Shown here in pieces: positions 1 through 8,284 of a stretch of 64,000 nt of DNA (within the stretch, counting starts at the first letter, position 1; each line of letters begins with the position of its first letter). Origin of the DNA: Actinobaculum massiliense (lineage in GTDB: Bacteria; Actinomycetota; Actinomycetes; Actinomycetales; Actinomycetaceae); NCBI RefSeq assembly GCF_001457435.1, contig NZ_LN881717.1:939896-1003895 (forward strand), written 5' to 3'. The position numbers and the translations under genes were made by a program. A model generated the notes under the pieces. It was not told the DNA's origin, made no database searches, and saw nothing but the letters and a program-made list of their open reading frames with translations.

Positions 1-2
1 AT

Positions 3-842
3 AATGTCTCAGAAAAACCCGTCTCGGCGGTCACTTTTGAGGTAAATAAATTCGCCGATCTGGGTGGGCGCACCATAGTGGACGCTACCGGGACCTCCGC
101 GATTGGTCGCAACCCCTCTCGCCTCAAAGAAGTTGCAGAAGCAACCGGGCTTAACGTTGTTATGTCCACTGGTCCCTACCTTGAAAAATTTGAAGCTGAG
201 CGTATTACGACTCGTAGCTCCGAGGAAATAGTCCAAGACATTACTCGGGATATTCAAGAAGGCTTGGGTGAAACCGGAATCAAAGCCGGCATGATCGGAG
301 AAATCGGCGTATCGCCTAGCTTTACTGACGGCGAGCGAACTTCCCTCCGCGCGGGTGCACTCGCGCAGTTGGAAAATCCAACGGTGGCTCTCAATATCCA
401 CATGCCCGGTTGGCAGCGGCGCGGAGACGAGGTTCTGGACATCGTTCTTAACGAAGTCGGGGTTCCCGCCCATAAAGTATCGCTGGCGCATTCCGATCCC
501 TCTGGTAACGATCCGGATTATCAGCATCGGATTTTGGATCGCGGCGTATGGCTCGAGTTCGACATGATCGGGCTGGATATCACGTTCCCCAAAGAGGGTG
601 TTTCACCTTCGGTTAACGAAACGGTCGACGCCGTTGCGGGCCTAATCAATGCTGGCTATGTAAACCAGATACTGCTTAGCCACGATCTGTTCCTCAAGCA
701 AATGTGGACGCAGAACGGCGGAAACGGCTTCGCCTTTGTCCCCACGGTATTCGTAGATCTTCTACGTACCAAGGGTGTAACAAACGAACAAATCCATACG
801 CTTCTCGTTGAGAATCCTGCAAAGGTTCTCACTGAAGCTTAA
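3..842 (+). CDS. Phosphotriesterase-family metal-dependent hydrolase (5' partial)
   Basis: The reading frame is open to the first bases of the window, so the gene begins upstream; the GTG at 78 lies inside a conserved block (TIVDATGTSAIGRN) and is not the start. The protein resembles the phosphotriesterase (PTE/Php) amidohydrolase family, binuclear-metal TIM-barrel enzymes. Visible family features are STGPYLEKF, a hydrophobic strand ending in NIHMPG, SLAHSDPS, and the late LLSHD segment that supplies the metal-binding aspartate. The N-terminal HxH metal site must lie upstream of the window. The C-terminus VENPAKVLT is typical. Substrate cannot be read: members act on lactones, phosphoesters or sugar derivatives. 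A hairpin terminator follows. Confidence 0.8.
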   Translation, partial: NVSEKPVSAVTFEVNKFADLGGRTIVDATGTSAIGRNPSRLKEVAEATGLNVVMSTGPYLEKFEAERITTRSSEEIVQDITRDIQEGLGETGIKAGMIGEIGVSPSFTDGERTSLRAGALAQLENPTVALNIHMPGWQRRGDEVLDIVLNEVGVPAHKVSLAHSDPSGNDPDYQHRILDRGVWLEFDMIGLDITFPKEGVSPSVNETVDAVAGLINAGYVNQILLSHDLFLKQMWTQNGGNGFAFVPTVFVDLLRTKGVTNEQIHTLLVENPAKVLTEA

Positions 843-880
843 AACTCCAACTACTCGTCTGATGCCAGCAGACACTTCAG

Positions 881-920
881 GGTGGCGGCGCGTTTTTCGA
901 AACACGCCGCCACCTTCTTG
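881..920 (+). terminator. Hairpin terminator after the phosphotriesterase-family gene
   Basis: Arms 881-894 and 901-914 pair over 14 positions with one mismatch around a 6-base loop. A T-rich stretch follows on the plus strand. It sits about 40 bases after the stop codon. Confidence 0.6.
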
Positions 921-1069
921 GTTAATGTTTTCCGCACCTCGCCTAGCCCTACGCGCCGCCTGCCGCAATTCCAACCAAGCCCCCTTCCCGGCGCGCTCTC
1001 ACGCCTCTTCCCGGCGCACTTTTTGGACTGTTTCGGCGCGTCACAGTTGCGCCGTCGTCGATAGCAGGC

Positions 1070-1117
1070 ACACTACATATAGCGTTTTTAGCGCTACCAA
1101 ACCACTATATGTAGTAA
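1070..1117 (+). promoter_or_regulatory. Two NrdR boxes upstream of nrdF
   Basis: Two 16-base sites, 1070-1085 and 1102-1117, fit the NrdR consensus acaCwAtATaTwGtgt: the first matches 14 of 16 positions, the second keeps the core CTATATGTAG. The sites are 32 bases apart centre to centre, about three helical turns, one of the spacings known for NrdR box pairs. NrdR is the ATP/dATP-sensing repressor of ribonucleotide reductase genes. The second box ends 15 bases before the nrdF start, so bound NrdR would cover the promoter or leader. Confidence 0.85.
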
Positions 1118-1132
1118 TAAAGCGAGGAGCGA

Positions 1133-2143
1133 ATGCCTGTTCACTACACTCGGCGGTCCTACACGCCACCCCAGTTCGCCACTTTCCCTGCCGGCCCTTT
1201 CCGCCCGGTGAATTGGAACCATCTTGAGGACGAAAAAGACCTCGAGATTTGGAAACGTCTTACGGCTAACTTCTGGCTTCCAGAAAAGGTTCCGCTTTCC
1301 AACGACATCCCTTCCTGGCGCGGCCTGAGCGAACAAGAACAAACTTTGGTGATGCGCGTATTCACCGGCCTTACCTTGCTGGATACCGTGCAGGCCAGCG
1401 TGGGCGAGGTGAGCCAAATCCCCGACGCTCACACCGAACACGAGCAGGCAATTTACGCGAATATTGCCTTTATGCAGGCCGTGCACGCACGCTCGTATTC
1501 TTCAATTTTTTCCACCCTCGCCTCCTCGGCTCAAATCGAGGAGTCCTATACCTGGGCCATCGACAACGAACTTCTGCAGCGCCGCGCCACCGCGGTACTC
1601 CGTAATTACTACGGGGACGACCCGCTCAAGCGCAAGGTTTCTTCCACCTTGCTTTCCTCGCTTCTGCTGTATGCGGGTTTCTTCTTGCCGCTCTACCTTT
1701 CCTGCCGGGGCACGCTTATGAACACGGCTGATATGATCCGGCTGATTTTGCGCGATAAAGCTGTACACGGCTACTACTCGGGCTATAAGTACCAGATCGG
1801 CTTGGCCAAGTGCACGCCCGCCCGGCAAGAGGAAATGCGAGAGTTCACTTACGGGCTGCTTGAGCACCTCTACGAACTGGAAATGCAATATTCGGGTGCG
1901 CTTTACGAACCCGTGGGGCTCATGGATCAGGTGGCCACGTTTGTTCGCTATAACGCAAACAAGGCGCTCATGAATCTTGGTTATCCCGCCTTGTTCGACG
2001 CCGCAGAAACTCAGGTGAGCGCGGATGTACTAGCCGCCCTTTCCCCGGCCGCGGATGAAAACCACGATTTCTTCTCCGGTTCCGGCTCCTCCTACGTCAT
2101 GGGAGAGCACGAGGACACCACCGATTCGGACTGGGAGTTCTAG
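1133..2143 (+). CDS. nrdF: Ribonucleotide reductase small subunit NrdF, class Ie (QSK) type
   Basis: This is the radical-generating beta subunit of ribonucleotide reductase; it reads through clearly as the NrdF family (FWLPEKVPLSNDIP, MRVFTGLTLLDT, VHARSYSSIF, SGSGSSYVMG). In ordinary class Ib enzymes the di-metal site uses Asp, four Glu-type ligands and two His. Here D84, H118 and H212 are kept, but three glutamate positions are Q115 (MQAVH), S175 (LLSSLL) and K209 (RDKAVH). Codons at 1475, 1655 and 1757 confirm this. That Q/S/K set defines the class Ie subgroup, in which a tyrosine-derived DOPA radical (Y122 here) works without metal. GAGGAG at 1124-1129 supports the ATG. nrdE, nrdI and nrdH are not in the window. 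Confidence 0.95.
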   Translation: MPVHYTRRSYTPPQFATFPAGPFRPVNWNHLEDEKDLEIWKRLTANFWLPEKVPLSNDIPSWRGLSEQEQTLVMRVFTGLTLLDTVQASVGEVSQIPDAHTEHEQAIYANIAFMQAVHARSYSSIFSTLASSAQIEESYTWAIDNELLQRRATAVLRNYYGDDPLKRKVSSTLLSSLLLYAGFFLPLYLSCRGTLMNTADMIRLILRDKAVHGYYSGYKYQIGLAKCTPARQEEMREFTYGLLEHLYELEMQYSGALYEPVGLMDQVATFVRYNANKALMNLGYPALFDAAETQVSADVLAALSPAADENHDFFSGSGSSYVMGEHEDTTDSDWEF

Positions 2144-2240
2144 CTCCGCGAAGTCCAGCCCTCATGGTTCTCACCGCGAGGGCCTCAGACCCGGAACTCT
2201 AGGGCCGCGGTTCTAGGGGCCCGGGGCTGCTTCGCGCTCA

Positions 2241-2276
2241 TGCTTGCGGCTGGGCATTATTACCCAGCCGCAAGCA
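2241..2276. terminator. Perfect 14-bp hairpin between convergent genes
   Basis: Arms 2241-2254 and 2263-2276 are perfectly complementary around an 8-base AT-rich loop. It lies between the ends of nrdF and the minus-strand gene at 2288. No strong T-run flanks it, so termination is inferred from position and stem strength. Confidence 0.5.
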
Positions 2277-2287
2277 CTCGCCTAACG

Positions 2288-3163
2288 TTAGCTGTCCAGA
2301 TTTTCAGGAAGCCAGAACCCCGTGGTTCCGGTGATGAACATTTTGCCGTCGATCACGCTCCCCGGCATTGGCGCCGGGTGGGAATTAATCGGTAGACCAA
2401 TAGTTATAGGGAAACCGCAATCCGCTTCGATCTTGTACCAGGGCCTGCCGGTCAGCGCATTTGTTTCAATATCAACCTGGTAACACACCGCGCATACCGC
2501 AGAAATCGCGCTGAGATCCTCCGCGGCCGCCTCGCCCGCGTAGAACTCAAAAAGCCAGGGGCTCGTGGCAAATTGCGGGCCTAAATAAAGCTCTTCGCCA
2601 CTTCCTCCAGTTACCGAGTCATCCGTTTGCTCGCGAAGCTTATCGGCATCAGCGGCGCGCTTTCCGTCGATTTGAAGGGGCTTCTGCTGAGCCTTCCACA
2701 GGGCGACGTCGTCGAACACCTCAACATCTACCGCAATGGCGCCCATCCGATAATTAGTGTGGAAAACTGGTTCGCCCACCTCGCTAGCCGGATACATCGG
2801 GTAAAGATGCGGATCATCTACCATTGCCAGGAGCTTATTCATCACCTCGCCGCCCGCGTCGAGTATGCTCACCTCGGCCAGCCCCGGGGTCACTTGCCAG
2901 GCACTCACGTTGACGCAGCTCTCACCGAAAACCACAACGCTTTCGCCCAGGCCACCGCCCACCATCCCGTACAGGCAAATATTCGAACCAGACGGATCTC
3001 GATACACCGAAATGTGATCGAACTGCCGATAGTTGGGAAGGGACGGCATCTCATACCACGGGAACGCTTCGACATTTTTCTCCCAATCAGGCAGGTAGCC
3101 GAGGGATTCCAGGAAAGTATCACCCATGGATTCATCATTCCCGATACGCGGTGCGAACGCCAC
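2288..3163 (-). CDS. Protein of unknown function
   Basis: I do not recognise the family. The 291-residue product is acidic, has no signal peptide or membrane segment, and looks like a soluble cytoplasmic protein. It is rich in Trp/Tyr/Pro turns (WEKNVEAFPWYEMPSLPNY) and ends in a hydrophobic block GFPITIGLPINSHPAPMPGSVIDGKMFITGTTGFWLP. The start is uncertain: GTG at 3163 gives the longest frame, ATG at 3127 (MGDTFLE) is an alternative; neither has a clear ribosome binding site. It is convergent with nrdF and divergent from the YeiH-type gene. Confidence 0.65.
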   Translation of the reverse strand: MAFAPRIGNDESMGDTFLESLGYLPDWEKNVEAFPWYEMPSLPNYRQFDHISVYRDPSGSNICLYGMVGGGLGESVVVFGESCVNVSAWQVTPGLAEVSILDAGGEVMNKLLAMVDDPHLYPMYPASEVGEPVFHTNYRMGAIAVDVEVFDDVALWKAQQKPLQIDGKRAADADKLREQTDDSVTGGSGEELYLGPQFATSPWLFEFYAGEAAAEDLSAISAVCAVCYQVDIETNALTGRPWYKIEADCGFPITIGLPINSHPAPMPGSVIDGKMFITGTTGFWLPENLDS

Positions 3164-3275
3164 TGCTCTTTATGTTTTACAACACACTCGCCACCCACTG
3201 CTGTTTAGGTAAACCATTGCGTAATCTTCGAGCCGGCGTCACCGAAATGTTGCATATCCGTGTTATATCTATGAG

Positions 3276-4316
3276 GTGACTATTTGGAGTACCTTAAAAT
3301 CCGCGCTACCCGGAATTCTCTACGCGTGCGCGATCGCCGGGGTCGCCTGGCTCGTTAATATGTTCGTGCCGCTGCTTTCGTCGATGCTCGTCGCGATTGT
3401 ACTGGGCGTGATTGTGCGTAACGCCGGGCTCATCCCGGCCCTCTGTGAACCGGGCATTGGGTTCTCGGCGAAAACCGTGCTACGCGCCGGCGTCGTGCTC
3501 CTCGGCTTCCGCCTCTCCCTCCCCGCCATCGCCGCGCTCGGCGCCGGCACGATTATTACGATCATTTGCGCGGTCGCGGTAACGATGCTGGCCGGCTACG
3601 TCCTCACGTATTTCATGCGCGTCAGCCACGCCACCGGCATCCTCACCACCTCGGGCACCGCGATCTGCGGCGCCTCCGCGGTTGCGGGAATCTCCCCCGT
3701 GGTTTCCGCGCGTAGTCACGAGGATGCCGACGACGCCGTTGCTACCGCCATCGCCTGCGTTACGCTCTTTGGAACCGTCGCGCTGGTTGCGCTCCCCGCC
3801 GCCGCCCACGCGCTTAATCTCTCGGATATGCAGGCCGCGGTATGGATGGGTGCCTCCATCCACGAGGTCGGCCAGGTGGTGGCCGCCGCAAATATCTACG
3901 ACCCCGCAGTTTCCGATCTCGCTACCGCAACCAAGCTCGGGCGCGTGGTGTGCCTGGCAATCGTGGTTGCCGTGGTCGGAATTATTGAGCGCCGCGTGGT
4001 GGAGGTGCGCCACGAGCTCGCGCCCACCGGCTCGGGCAAGAAGCCGCCGCTCATTCCGGGATTCGTGCTCGGATTCCTAGTGGCCGTGGGTCTGGCCTCG
4101 ATCTTTGCCGGCGTACCTTCCGTCAGCCAGGTGTTCACCACCCTGGGTGGAACGGTAGCTACTTTGCTACTCACGGTAGCCATGGGCGCCATGGGGGCGG
4201 GCGTGAACCTGCGCAATGTCATCAAATCCGGCGGGCGCGCGCTCTTGCTCGGAATTATCCTGAGCATCCTTATTGCCGGGGTTTCCTTGGCTTGCGTACT
4301 TTTCCTTGTGCCCTAA
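3276..4316 (+). CDS. YeiH/UPF0324 family membrane transporter
   Basis: A 346-residue polytopic protein with about ten hydrophobic helices, matching the YeiH (UPF0324, putative sulfate exporter) family. Recognisable family blocks are AKTVLRAGVVLLGFRLSL, the segment GTAICGASAVAGISPV, and SIHEVGQVVAAA. The role of the family is poorly established; sulfur-compound export has been proposed. The start is GTG at 3276 in a short leader. A strong bidirectional terminator separates it from the convergent clpC gene. No LysR-type regulator, often seen beside yeiH, is adjacent. Confidence 0.8.
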   Translation: MTIWSTLKSALPGILYACAIAGVAWLVNMFVPLLSSMLVAIVLGVIVRNAGLIPALCEPGIGFSAKTVLRAGVVLLGFRLSLPAIAALGAGTIITIICAVAVTMLAGYVLTYFMRVSHATGILTTSGTAICGASAVAGISPVVSARSHEDADDAVATAIACVTLFGTVALVALPAAAHALNLSDMQAAVWMGASIHEVGQVVAAANIYDPAVSDLATATKLGRVVCLAIVVAVVGIIERRVVEVRHELAPTGSGKKPPLIPGFVLGFLVAVGLASIFAGVPSVSQVFTTLGGTVATLLLTVAMGAMGAGVNLRNVIKSGGRALLLGIILSILIAGVSLACVLFLVP

Positions 4317-4438
4317 GCGCGGCTTGCCTACACCCACGCGATAGCGCCGCTTGGCCTACACCTACATAACAAAGCCAAAAGGCTACATTTTTCCGTAATC
4401 TCGGTCAGTAGCACCGCAGAAGATAGATATAAAAATGC

Positions 4439-4485
4439 GACCGCCCCGCTTTCCCCTCGACAAAGAGGGCGAAAGCGGGGCGGTC
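4439..4485. terminator. Bidirectional terminator between the YeiH-type gene and clpC
   Basis: A 15-bp stem (4439-4453 with 4471-4485), extended by an inner 5-bp stem, sits between the two convergent stop codons. T-rich tails occur on both sides: TTTTATTT after it on plus, ATTTTTATA on minus. Confidence 0.85.
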
Positions 4486-4495
4486 TGAGTTTTAT

Positions 4496-7096
4496 TTAGT
4501 TAGCGGCCTGCAGTCCGCCGGAGCTCGGCGCGGACGGGCCAGAAGTCGAGCCCAAGCGCCCGGAGCTACTGGTCTTGGAAACCAGCGACTCCATTTCTGG
4601 CGGCGCCTCCACCTCGCCGACTCCTGCCGGCAACGGCTCGCTGGCGTCCTGGCCTTTGAAGGTGAAGCTCATGGGGATGTCATTCTTATCCACATCCACC
4701 ACAATCACCTGACCGTCCTCGAACTCGCCGTAAAGCAACTTCTCCGAGAGGACGTCCTCGATATCGCGCTGAATCGCGCGGCGAAGCGGCCGGGCTCCCA
4801 GCACCGGATCATAGCCGCGGTCCGCCAGCAATTCCTTGGCGTCCTTGGTCAAAGCGATCGAGAGCTTCTGCCCGCGCAAGCGCTTGTCGAGTTTGCCGAT
4901 CATCAGGTCCACGATCTGCAGAATCTCGTCGCGGCCCAGCTGCGGGAACACGATCACGTCATCCACGCGGTTGAGGAACTCGGGCCGGAAGTGGCTCTTG
5001 AGCTCTTCCGATACCTTCATCTTCATGCGCTCATAGGACGTGGTGGTGTCCTGATCGAACTGGAATCCGGTCTGCACACCCTTGGCGATGTCCTTCGTTC
5101 CCAGGTTCGTGGTCATAATAATGATGGTGTTCTTGAAGTCCACCACGCGACCCTGCGAATCGGTAAGGCGCCCTTCTTCCAGAATCTGCAACAACGAGTT
5201 GAACAGATCCGCGTGCGCCTTCTCGATTTCGTCGAAAAGAACCACCGAGAACGGCTTGCGGCGCACGGCCTCGGTCAGCTGGCCGCCCTCCTCGTAGCCC
5301 ACATATCCCGGAGGCGCACCGAAGAGGCGTGAAACCGTGTGCTTCTCCGAGTACTCAGACATATCGAGCGTAATGAGCGCCGACTCGTCCCCGAAGAGGA
5401 ACTCCGCGAGCGCCTTGGCCAGCTCAGTTTTTCCGACGCCGGTGGGACCGGCGAAAATAAACGATCCACCCGGGCGGTTCGGATCCTTCAGCCCGGCGCG
5501 CTGGCGGCGAATGGCCTGCGAAATCGCGGTAACGGCCTCGTGCTGACCAATAACGCGCTTGTGCAGCTCGTCCTCCATGCGCAGGAGTTTCTCGGATTCG
5601 GCCTCGGACAGCTTGAACACCGGAATGCCGGTGGACATCGAAAGCACCTCGGTAATGAGGTCCTCATCCACAACGGAGACAACGTCCATGTCCCCGTCCT
5701 TCCAGGCCTTTTCCTTCTCGTCACGCTCGGCGTTCAAGCTCTGCTCTTCGTCGCGGAGCTTGGCGGCGCGCTCAAAGTCCTGGCCGTCAATGGCTGCTTC
5801 CTTCGCCCGGCGGGTGCTGGAAATCTTCTCATCGAGCTCGCGTAATTCCGGCGGCGCCGTCATCTTGCGAATCGCCAGGCGTGCCCCGGCTTCGTCAATC
5901 AAATCGATGGCCTTATCCGGCAAGAACCGATCGTTGATATAGCGCTCGGAAAGCGTTGCCGCGGCCTCGAGGGCGTCGTCTGTAATCGTCACGCGATGGT
6001 ACGACTCGTAGCGATCACGCAGACCCTTGAGGATCTCGATCGTCTGCTCGGCGGTGGGCTGATCCACCTGAATGGGCTGGAAACGGCGCTCCAGCGCGGC
6101 ATCCTTCTCAATGTACTTGCGGTACTCATCGAGCGTGGTCGCGCCAATCACCTGAATCTCGCCGCGCGCCAGCATTGGCTTGAGCAGAGAGGCGGCGTCG
6201 AGTGCGCCCTCCGCGGCACCGGCACCCACCAGGGTGTGGATCTCATCGATAAAGAGGATGATGTCCCCACGGGTGTTGATCTCCTTGAGGATTTTCTTCA
6301 TCCGCTCCTCGAAATCGCCGCGGTAGCGCGAACCTGCCACCAGCGAGCCCATATCCAGCGAATAAAGCTGCTTACCCTTGAGCGTTTCGGGTACGTTGTC
6401 CGCCGCGATCATCTGCGAAAGACCTTCGACGACGGCGGTCTTACCCACGCCGGGTTCACCAATCAGCACCGGGTTGTTCTTGGTGCGGCGCGAAAGCACC
6501 TGCATCACGCGCTCGGTTTCGGTATGCCGTCCGATTACCGGATCTAGCTTGTGATCGCGCGCGGCTTGGGTGAGGTTGCGCCCGTACTGGTCCAAAATCG
6601 TGGAGCCAGCCTTCTGCCCCTCGCGCCGGCCCCCGCCTACGCCCACGGCTTCCTTGCCCTGGAAACCGGAAATAAGCTGGTTGACCTGGTTGCGCACGGT
6701 GGGCATATCCGCCCCGAGCTTTTGCAGAACCTGCGCGGCAACGCCGTCGGGCTCGCGCGTCAGGCCAAGCAACAGGTGCTCGGTGCCGATGTACGAGTGG
6801 CCCAACTGCAGGCCCTCACGCATGGCGTATTCAATAACTTTCTTGGCACGCGGGGTGAACGGAATATGCCCGGACGGCTGCTCCTGCCCTTCGCCAATGA
6901 TTTCGATGACCTCTGCGCGGACCTCATCAAGCGTGATACCCAGAGCCTCGAGCGCCTTCGCCGCGACCCCTTCACCCTCTCGGATCAGGCCCAGCAAAAC
7001 GTGTTCGGTGCCCAAGTAGTTGTGCTTAAGGTTGCGCGCCTCTTCCTGCGCGAGCACAATCACTCGGCGGGCGCGGTCGGTAAACCTTTCAAACAT
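4496..7096 (-). CDS. clpC: ATP-dependent Clp protease ATPase ClpC
   Basis: An 866-residue Hsp100 unfoldase that feeds substrates to ClpP. Order of parts: two Clp_N repeats (about 1-145, [20 protein letters not shown]), a first AAA+ module with Walker A GEPGVGKT near residue 215 and Walker [13 protein letters not shown], a UVR-type coiled segment ([12 protein letters not shown]) in the middle domain, a second AAA+ module with GPTGVGKT, and a C-terminal ClpB_D2-small domain. The Gly/Ser/Ala-rich tail after about residue 820 is variable. Length is normal for ClpC. Upstream lie HspR- and ClgR-like sites, fitting a heat-shock/proteolysis regulon. Confidence 0.97.
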   Translation of the reverse strand: MFERFTDRARRVIVLAQEEARNLKHNYLGTEHVLLGLIREGEGVAAKALEALGITLDEVRAEVIEIIGEGQEQPSGHIPFTPRAKKVIEYAMREGLQLGHSYIGTEHLLLGLTREPDGVAAQVLQKLGADMPTVRNQVNQLISGFQGKEAVGVGGGRREGQKAGSTILDQYGRNLTQAARDHKLDPVIGRHTETERVMQVLSRRTKNNPVLIGEPGVGKTAVVEGLSQMIAADNVPETLKGKQLYSLDMGSLVAGSRYRGDFEERMKKILKEINTRGDIILFIDEIHTLVGAGAAEGALDAASLLKPMLARGEIQVIGATTLDEYRKYIEKDAALERRFQPIQVDQPTAEQTIEILKGLRDRYESYHRVTITDDALEAAATLSERYINDRFLPDKAIDLIDEAGARLAIRKMTAPPELRELDEKISSTRRAKEAAIDGQDFERAAKLRDEEQSLNAERDEKEKAWKDGDMDVVSVVDEDLITEVLSMSTGIPVFKLSEAESEKLLRMEDELHKRVIGQHEAVTAISQAIRRQRAGLKDPNRPGGSFIFAGPTGVGKTELAKALAEFLFGDESALITLDMSEYSEKHTVSRLFGAPPGYVGYEEGGQLTEAVRRKPFSVVLFDEIEKAHADLFNSLLQILEEGRLTDSQGRVVDFKNTIIIMTTNLGTKDIAKGVQTGFQFDQDTTTSYERMKMKVSEELKSHFRPEFLNRVDDVIVFPQLGRDEILQIVDLMIGKLDKRLRGQKLSIALTKDAKELLADRGYDPVLGARPLRRAIQRDIEDVLSEKLLYGEFEDGQVIVVDVDKNDIPMSFTFKGQDASEPLPAGVGEVEAPPEMESLVSKTSSSGRLGSTSGPSAPSSGGLQAAN

Positions 7097-7161
7097 GACA
7101 CTCCTTGGTTGGAAACTACCTATGAGAGTAACGATGTACGCGGCAGAAACTGTTCTCTGTT

Positions 7162-7172
7162 CGCCAGCGGCG
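7162..7172 (-). promoter_or_regulatory. ClgR-like box upstream of clpC
   Basis: An 11-base CGC-N5-GCG element lies 66 bases upstream of the clpC start and agrees with the actinobacterial ClgR core (CGCYNANRGCG) at all but one fixed position. ClgR activates clp genes in related bacteria. The site is short, so this rests mainly on position. Confidence 0.3.
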
Positions 7173-7251
7173 TGCCCTTATCACCGGCGGCGTGGCCCCC
7201 GCCACTTTCTCCGGTAATTCCAAGGTTTTCGCATGGTTTTTGGCGGTCAAA

Positions 7252-7272
7252 CTTGCGCCGGGACGACTCAAC
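7252..7272 (-). promoter_or_regulatory. HAIR-like (HspR) operator upstream of clpC
   Basis: Half-sites at 7252-7258 (CTTGCGC) and 7266-7272 (ACTCAAC) are separated by exactly 7 bases, as in the HspR element CTTGAGT-N7-ACTCAAG; 11 of 14 positions match. HspR represses chaperone and clp genes in actinobacteria. The site is 156 bases upstream of the clpC start, within the non-coding stretch 7097-7366. Confidence 0.4.
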
Positions 7273-7366
7273 TTACCACTCCGGCGAGTAAATTAAATAG
7301 GCGGATCTCACACCCTGGGCGGATCGGGCCCGCGCGCGGTAGCGCACATCGCCGCCACCGGGAGCG

Positions 7367-7828
7367 CTAGCGCGCGGGCACCTCGATCAGAATCGTCAGC
7401 GGGCCATCGTTGACCAGCTCCACGTCCATATCTGCGCCGAATTCCCCGGTTGCCACTTCCAGCCCGTATTCCTCGCGCAGCTCGCGCACGACTTCCTGGT
7501 AGAGCGGCTCGGCCACGTCTCCGCGCGCCGCCTTTGACCAGGACGGCTTGCGGCCCTTACGCACATCCGCGTACAGCGTGAACTGAGAAACTACCAAAAC
7601 CGGCGCCTGCGCCTCCTCGGCCGAGAGCCGATTCTTTTCATCATCCGTGCCATCTTCTGCGCGCAAAAGTTTCAGCTGCGCAATTTTGCGCGCCACGGTT
7701 TTGGCGCGATCGGCGTCGTCGTCGTTCGTTACACCAACCAACACACACAGGCCGGCGCCGATTTCGCCGAGCACCTCGCCGTGGGCGCTCACCGACGCGC
7801 GCTTGACTCGTTGAATTACCGCTCTCAT
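7367..7828 (-). CDS. dtd: D-aminoacyl-tRNA deacylase
   Basis: Dtd removes D-amino acids mischarged onto tRNA. The 153-residue product has the family N-terminus MRAVIQRV, the SQFTLYAD block and the Gly-cisPro motif in NDGPLT that places the substrate. Length is typical. An in-frame ATG two codons earlier (7834) would sit directly on the GGGAGG ribosome binding site, whereas the ATG at 7828 is well spaced from it and gives the family N-terminus. It is followed by the DUF2516-like gene in the divergent-looking but actually same-strand block. Confidence 0.93.
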   Translation of the reverse strand: MRAVIQRVKRASVSAHGEVLGEIGAGLCVLVGVTNDDDADRAKTVARKIAQLKLLRAEDGTDDEKNRLSAEEAQAPVLVVSQFTLYADVRKGRKPSWSKAARGDVAEPLYQEVVRELREEYGLEVATGEFGADMDVELVNDGPLTILIEVPAR

Positions 7829-7876
7829 GGGCATCCTCCCTCGACTTTTGGTTTCTACCTTAGTTCAGCACTGAAC

Positions 7877-8212
7877 TCACCAACCGCGCGAGCGCCTGCC
7901 GTCCACACCCATGCGCTGGCGCTCGGGGCCCAGATAGTAAACGGCCGCGAACAGCGCGAAGCAGGTAAGCAGGCCGCCAAAAGGCAGGCGCCACCCCACC
8001 CAATACTGAATAACCACCACGCCCAGGCTCACCGCCAGCACGCCAGACCAGAAGTTTTTCGGCTTTCGCGCGTAGGTGTAGCGTTGCTCCGGCTGGCGCA
8101 GGCAAGAAACCAGCGCCCACAAAATGAAGGCCGTCAGCAAAATCGCCACGGCCAGGCCGAGGACGCGGCGGATAATGAGGGCGACGGCTAACGTGCTGGT
8201 TGCATACATCAC
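7877..8212 (-). CDS. Small membrane protein, DUF2516-like
   Basis: A 111-residue protein with three hydrophobic segments (about 5-35, 52-75 and 78-95) joined by a basic loop RYTYARKPKNFWSG. This layout and the K-x-FW motif resemble the actinobacterial DUF2516 family, whose function is unknown. It lies just upstream of dtd on the same strand (48-base gap), so the two may be cotranscribed. The C-terminus is strongly basic (ERQRMGVDGRRSRGW) and presumably cytoplasmic. Confidence 0.65.
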   Translation of the reverse strand: MMYATSTLAVALIIRRVLGLAVAILLTAFILWALVSCLRQPEQRYTYARKPKNFWSGVLAVSLGVVVIQYWVGWRLPFGGLLTCFALFAAVYYLGPERQRMGVDGRRSRGW

Positions 8213-8284
8213 CTCTCCATTCTCACGGGTTCGGCGCCATTACCGCAAATTTTCGCTAAGAAATACAGGCGCGGCGGGCGGTGG

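Noticed and set aside
78-842. GTG at 78 as the start of the phosphotriesterase-family gene
   Set aside because: The same frame is open and family-like from base 3, so the gene simply begins before the window.
6551-7291. Plus-strand frame of 246 codons opposite clpC
   Set aside because: Antisense of the ClpC N-terminal region; no independent coding evidence.
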